64,000 bases of DNA from Anaerolineales bacterium. Its GTDB lineage: Bacteria > Chloroflexota > Anaerolineae > Anaerolineales > UBA4823. Of this stretch, positions 63,401-64,000 are shown piece by piece. Both the position numbers and the translations under genes were made by a program. Position 1 is the first letter of the stretch; each line of letters starts with the position of its first letter. The notes under the pieces were generated by a model, which had not been told where the DNA came from, searched no databases, and saw nothing but the letters and a program-made list of their open reading frames with translations. The DNA lies in contig JAFGJM010000054.1 of the NCBI GenBank assembly GCA_016929095.1, forward strand, positions 1-64,000, read 5' to 3'.

Positions 63401-63941
63401 GTCCTGGGTTGATTACCGTATTGACGGGGTCGTACCCGATGGATACCCAATAACGGATGGTTTCCTCAAGATGGATTGTCTGCCCGGTTTTTATGGAACG
63501 AGTGGCTTTGAGAAACTCACGGCGCAGCATGGTGCGTACCATAACCGCCCGGGCTGGCGCAATAATGACCGGTGGTACAGCCGGCTCATCTACAACAGGG
63601 ATATGATAAGAAGACAATAGCGTCAAAGTTTGCAGGCGCTCACGGCGGGTTGTGTCGCTCCAGGGTGCATTTTCATAAAAGAGGGGATTGGGCTCAGGGA
63701 AAAGCAAGCGAGGATAATTCGGCAGCCATAATGCCAGTTCGTCGAGCAGGGTCAGGGCACGATCGGAGCGGTCGGTTAAATAAAAAATCGGACAGTTTAA
63801 TGAGACTTGAAGAGCAGCCAACATTGGCAGCCGTGAAGCACGACGGAGACTTAAAGGGCGGATATTTTCCCCTGATTTCAGAGAGGCTAATAAATCGGTA
63901 ATGGAATCCGCCAGAGGGGTAATGAGTGTAGAAAGTAACAT
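60474..63941 (-). CDS. mfd: Transcription-repair coupling factor Mfd
   Basis: Mfd removes RNA polymerase stalled at DNA lesions and recruits UvrA. The 1155-residue protein has the UvrB-like N-terminal region ([20 protein letters not shown]), the polymerase-interaction domain ([17 protein letters not shown]), and RecG-like helicase motifs: [20 protein letters not shown] (Walker A), [13 protein letters not shown] (DEEQ box), TATPIPRTL, and [13 protein letters not shown]. A C-terminal TRCF domain follows. The ATG at 63941 lacks an obvious ribosome site. It is the first gene of the - strand operon visible in this window. Confidence 0.97.
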   Translation of the reverse strand: [1155 protein letters not shown]

Positions 63942-64000
63942 AATTTAAATAAGCTTTAATTTTCGTTGATACTGTTAAATTGATTCATGGCTGTTTCCAG

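Noticed and set aside
63956-64000. 3' end of another - strand gene upstream of mfd
   Set aside because: The frame is open for only 14 codons to the window edge and ends in TAA; too short to support a gene.

Overview
The window comes from a bacterial chromosome, most likely Chloroflexota of the Anaerolineae type. This is inferred from recalled family features, not from a search. They are a complete tuf-S10-spc-alpha ribosomal block, zinc-type S14, a B12-dependent class II ribonucleotide reductase beside NrdR, a dcw cluster headed by mraZ, RNase Y, and a secreted FG-GAP protein with a C-terminal YLPV-type tail. No tRNA, rRNA, CRISPR array or insertion sequence was seen.

Layout: 1-17.4 kb is the ribosomal superoperon on the + strand (end of tuf, rpsJ to rpsI, with secY, adk, map, rpoA and truA inside). 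infA is missing between map and rpmJ. A strong intrinsic terminator closes the block. 17.5-23 kb is a mixed region: a YabN-type MazG fusion, an rRNA-methyltransferase-like gene, a tryptophanase-family lyase, a membrane protein and a metallo-beta-lactamase-fold hydrolase. 23-30 kb is an accessory region with all genes on +. It holds small unrelated genes (a HEPN protein, an MntA/HepT module, a GNAT protein, small membrane proteins) separated by related ~125-131 bp elements whose ends match integron attC core sites (RYYYAAC ... GTTRRRY). I read this as a cassette array without a visible integrase. Two of its genes are broken, by a frameshift in hepT and an in-frame stop in the GNAT gene. 30-34 kb has the FG-GAP protein, then rny and recX on -. 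34.1-52.5 kb is the cell wall and division (dcw) cluster on +, from mraZ to ftsZ, with a textbook promoter and four GTGG repeats at exact 10-bp steps as the probable MraZ operator. 52.9-56.7 kb carries nrdR, nrdJ and a deoxynucleoside kinase.

The most interesting locus is 56.8-60.5 kb on the - strand, downstream of and overlapping mfd. A PglC-type phosphoglycosyl transferase, E1-alpha, E1-beta and a three-part protein form a tight operon. The last protein joins a lipoyl domain, a peripheral-subunit-binding-like segment and a complete PglD/NeuD-type sugar acyltransferase. The usual E2 acyltransferase domain of a 2-oxoacid dehydrogenase complex seems to be replaced by a sugar acyltransferase. 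This suggests a machine that moves an acyl group from a 2-oxoacid through lipoamide directly onto a nucleotide amino sugar, which PglC then loads onto a lipid carrier. That chemistry is inference. The domain order and gene adjacency are visible in the sequence.

Several RNA-level signals also stand out: a multi-hairpin segment between ftsZ and nrdR, alternative hairpins over the nrdR ribosome binding site, an aptamer-plus-terminator arrangement at 24.5 kb, a folded rpsJ-rplC spacer, and two probable leaderless mRNAs.
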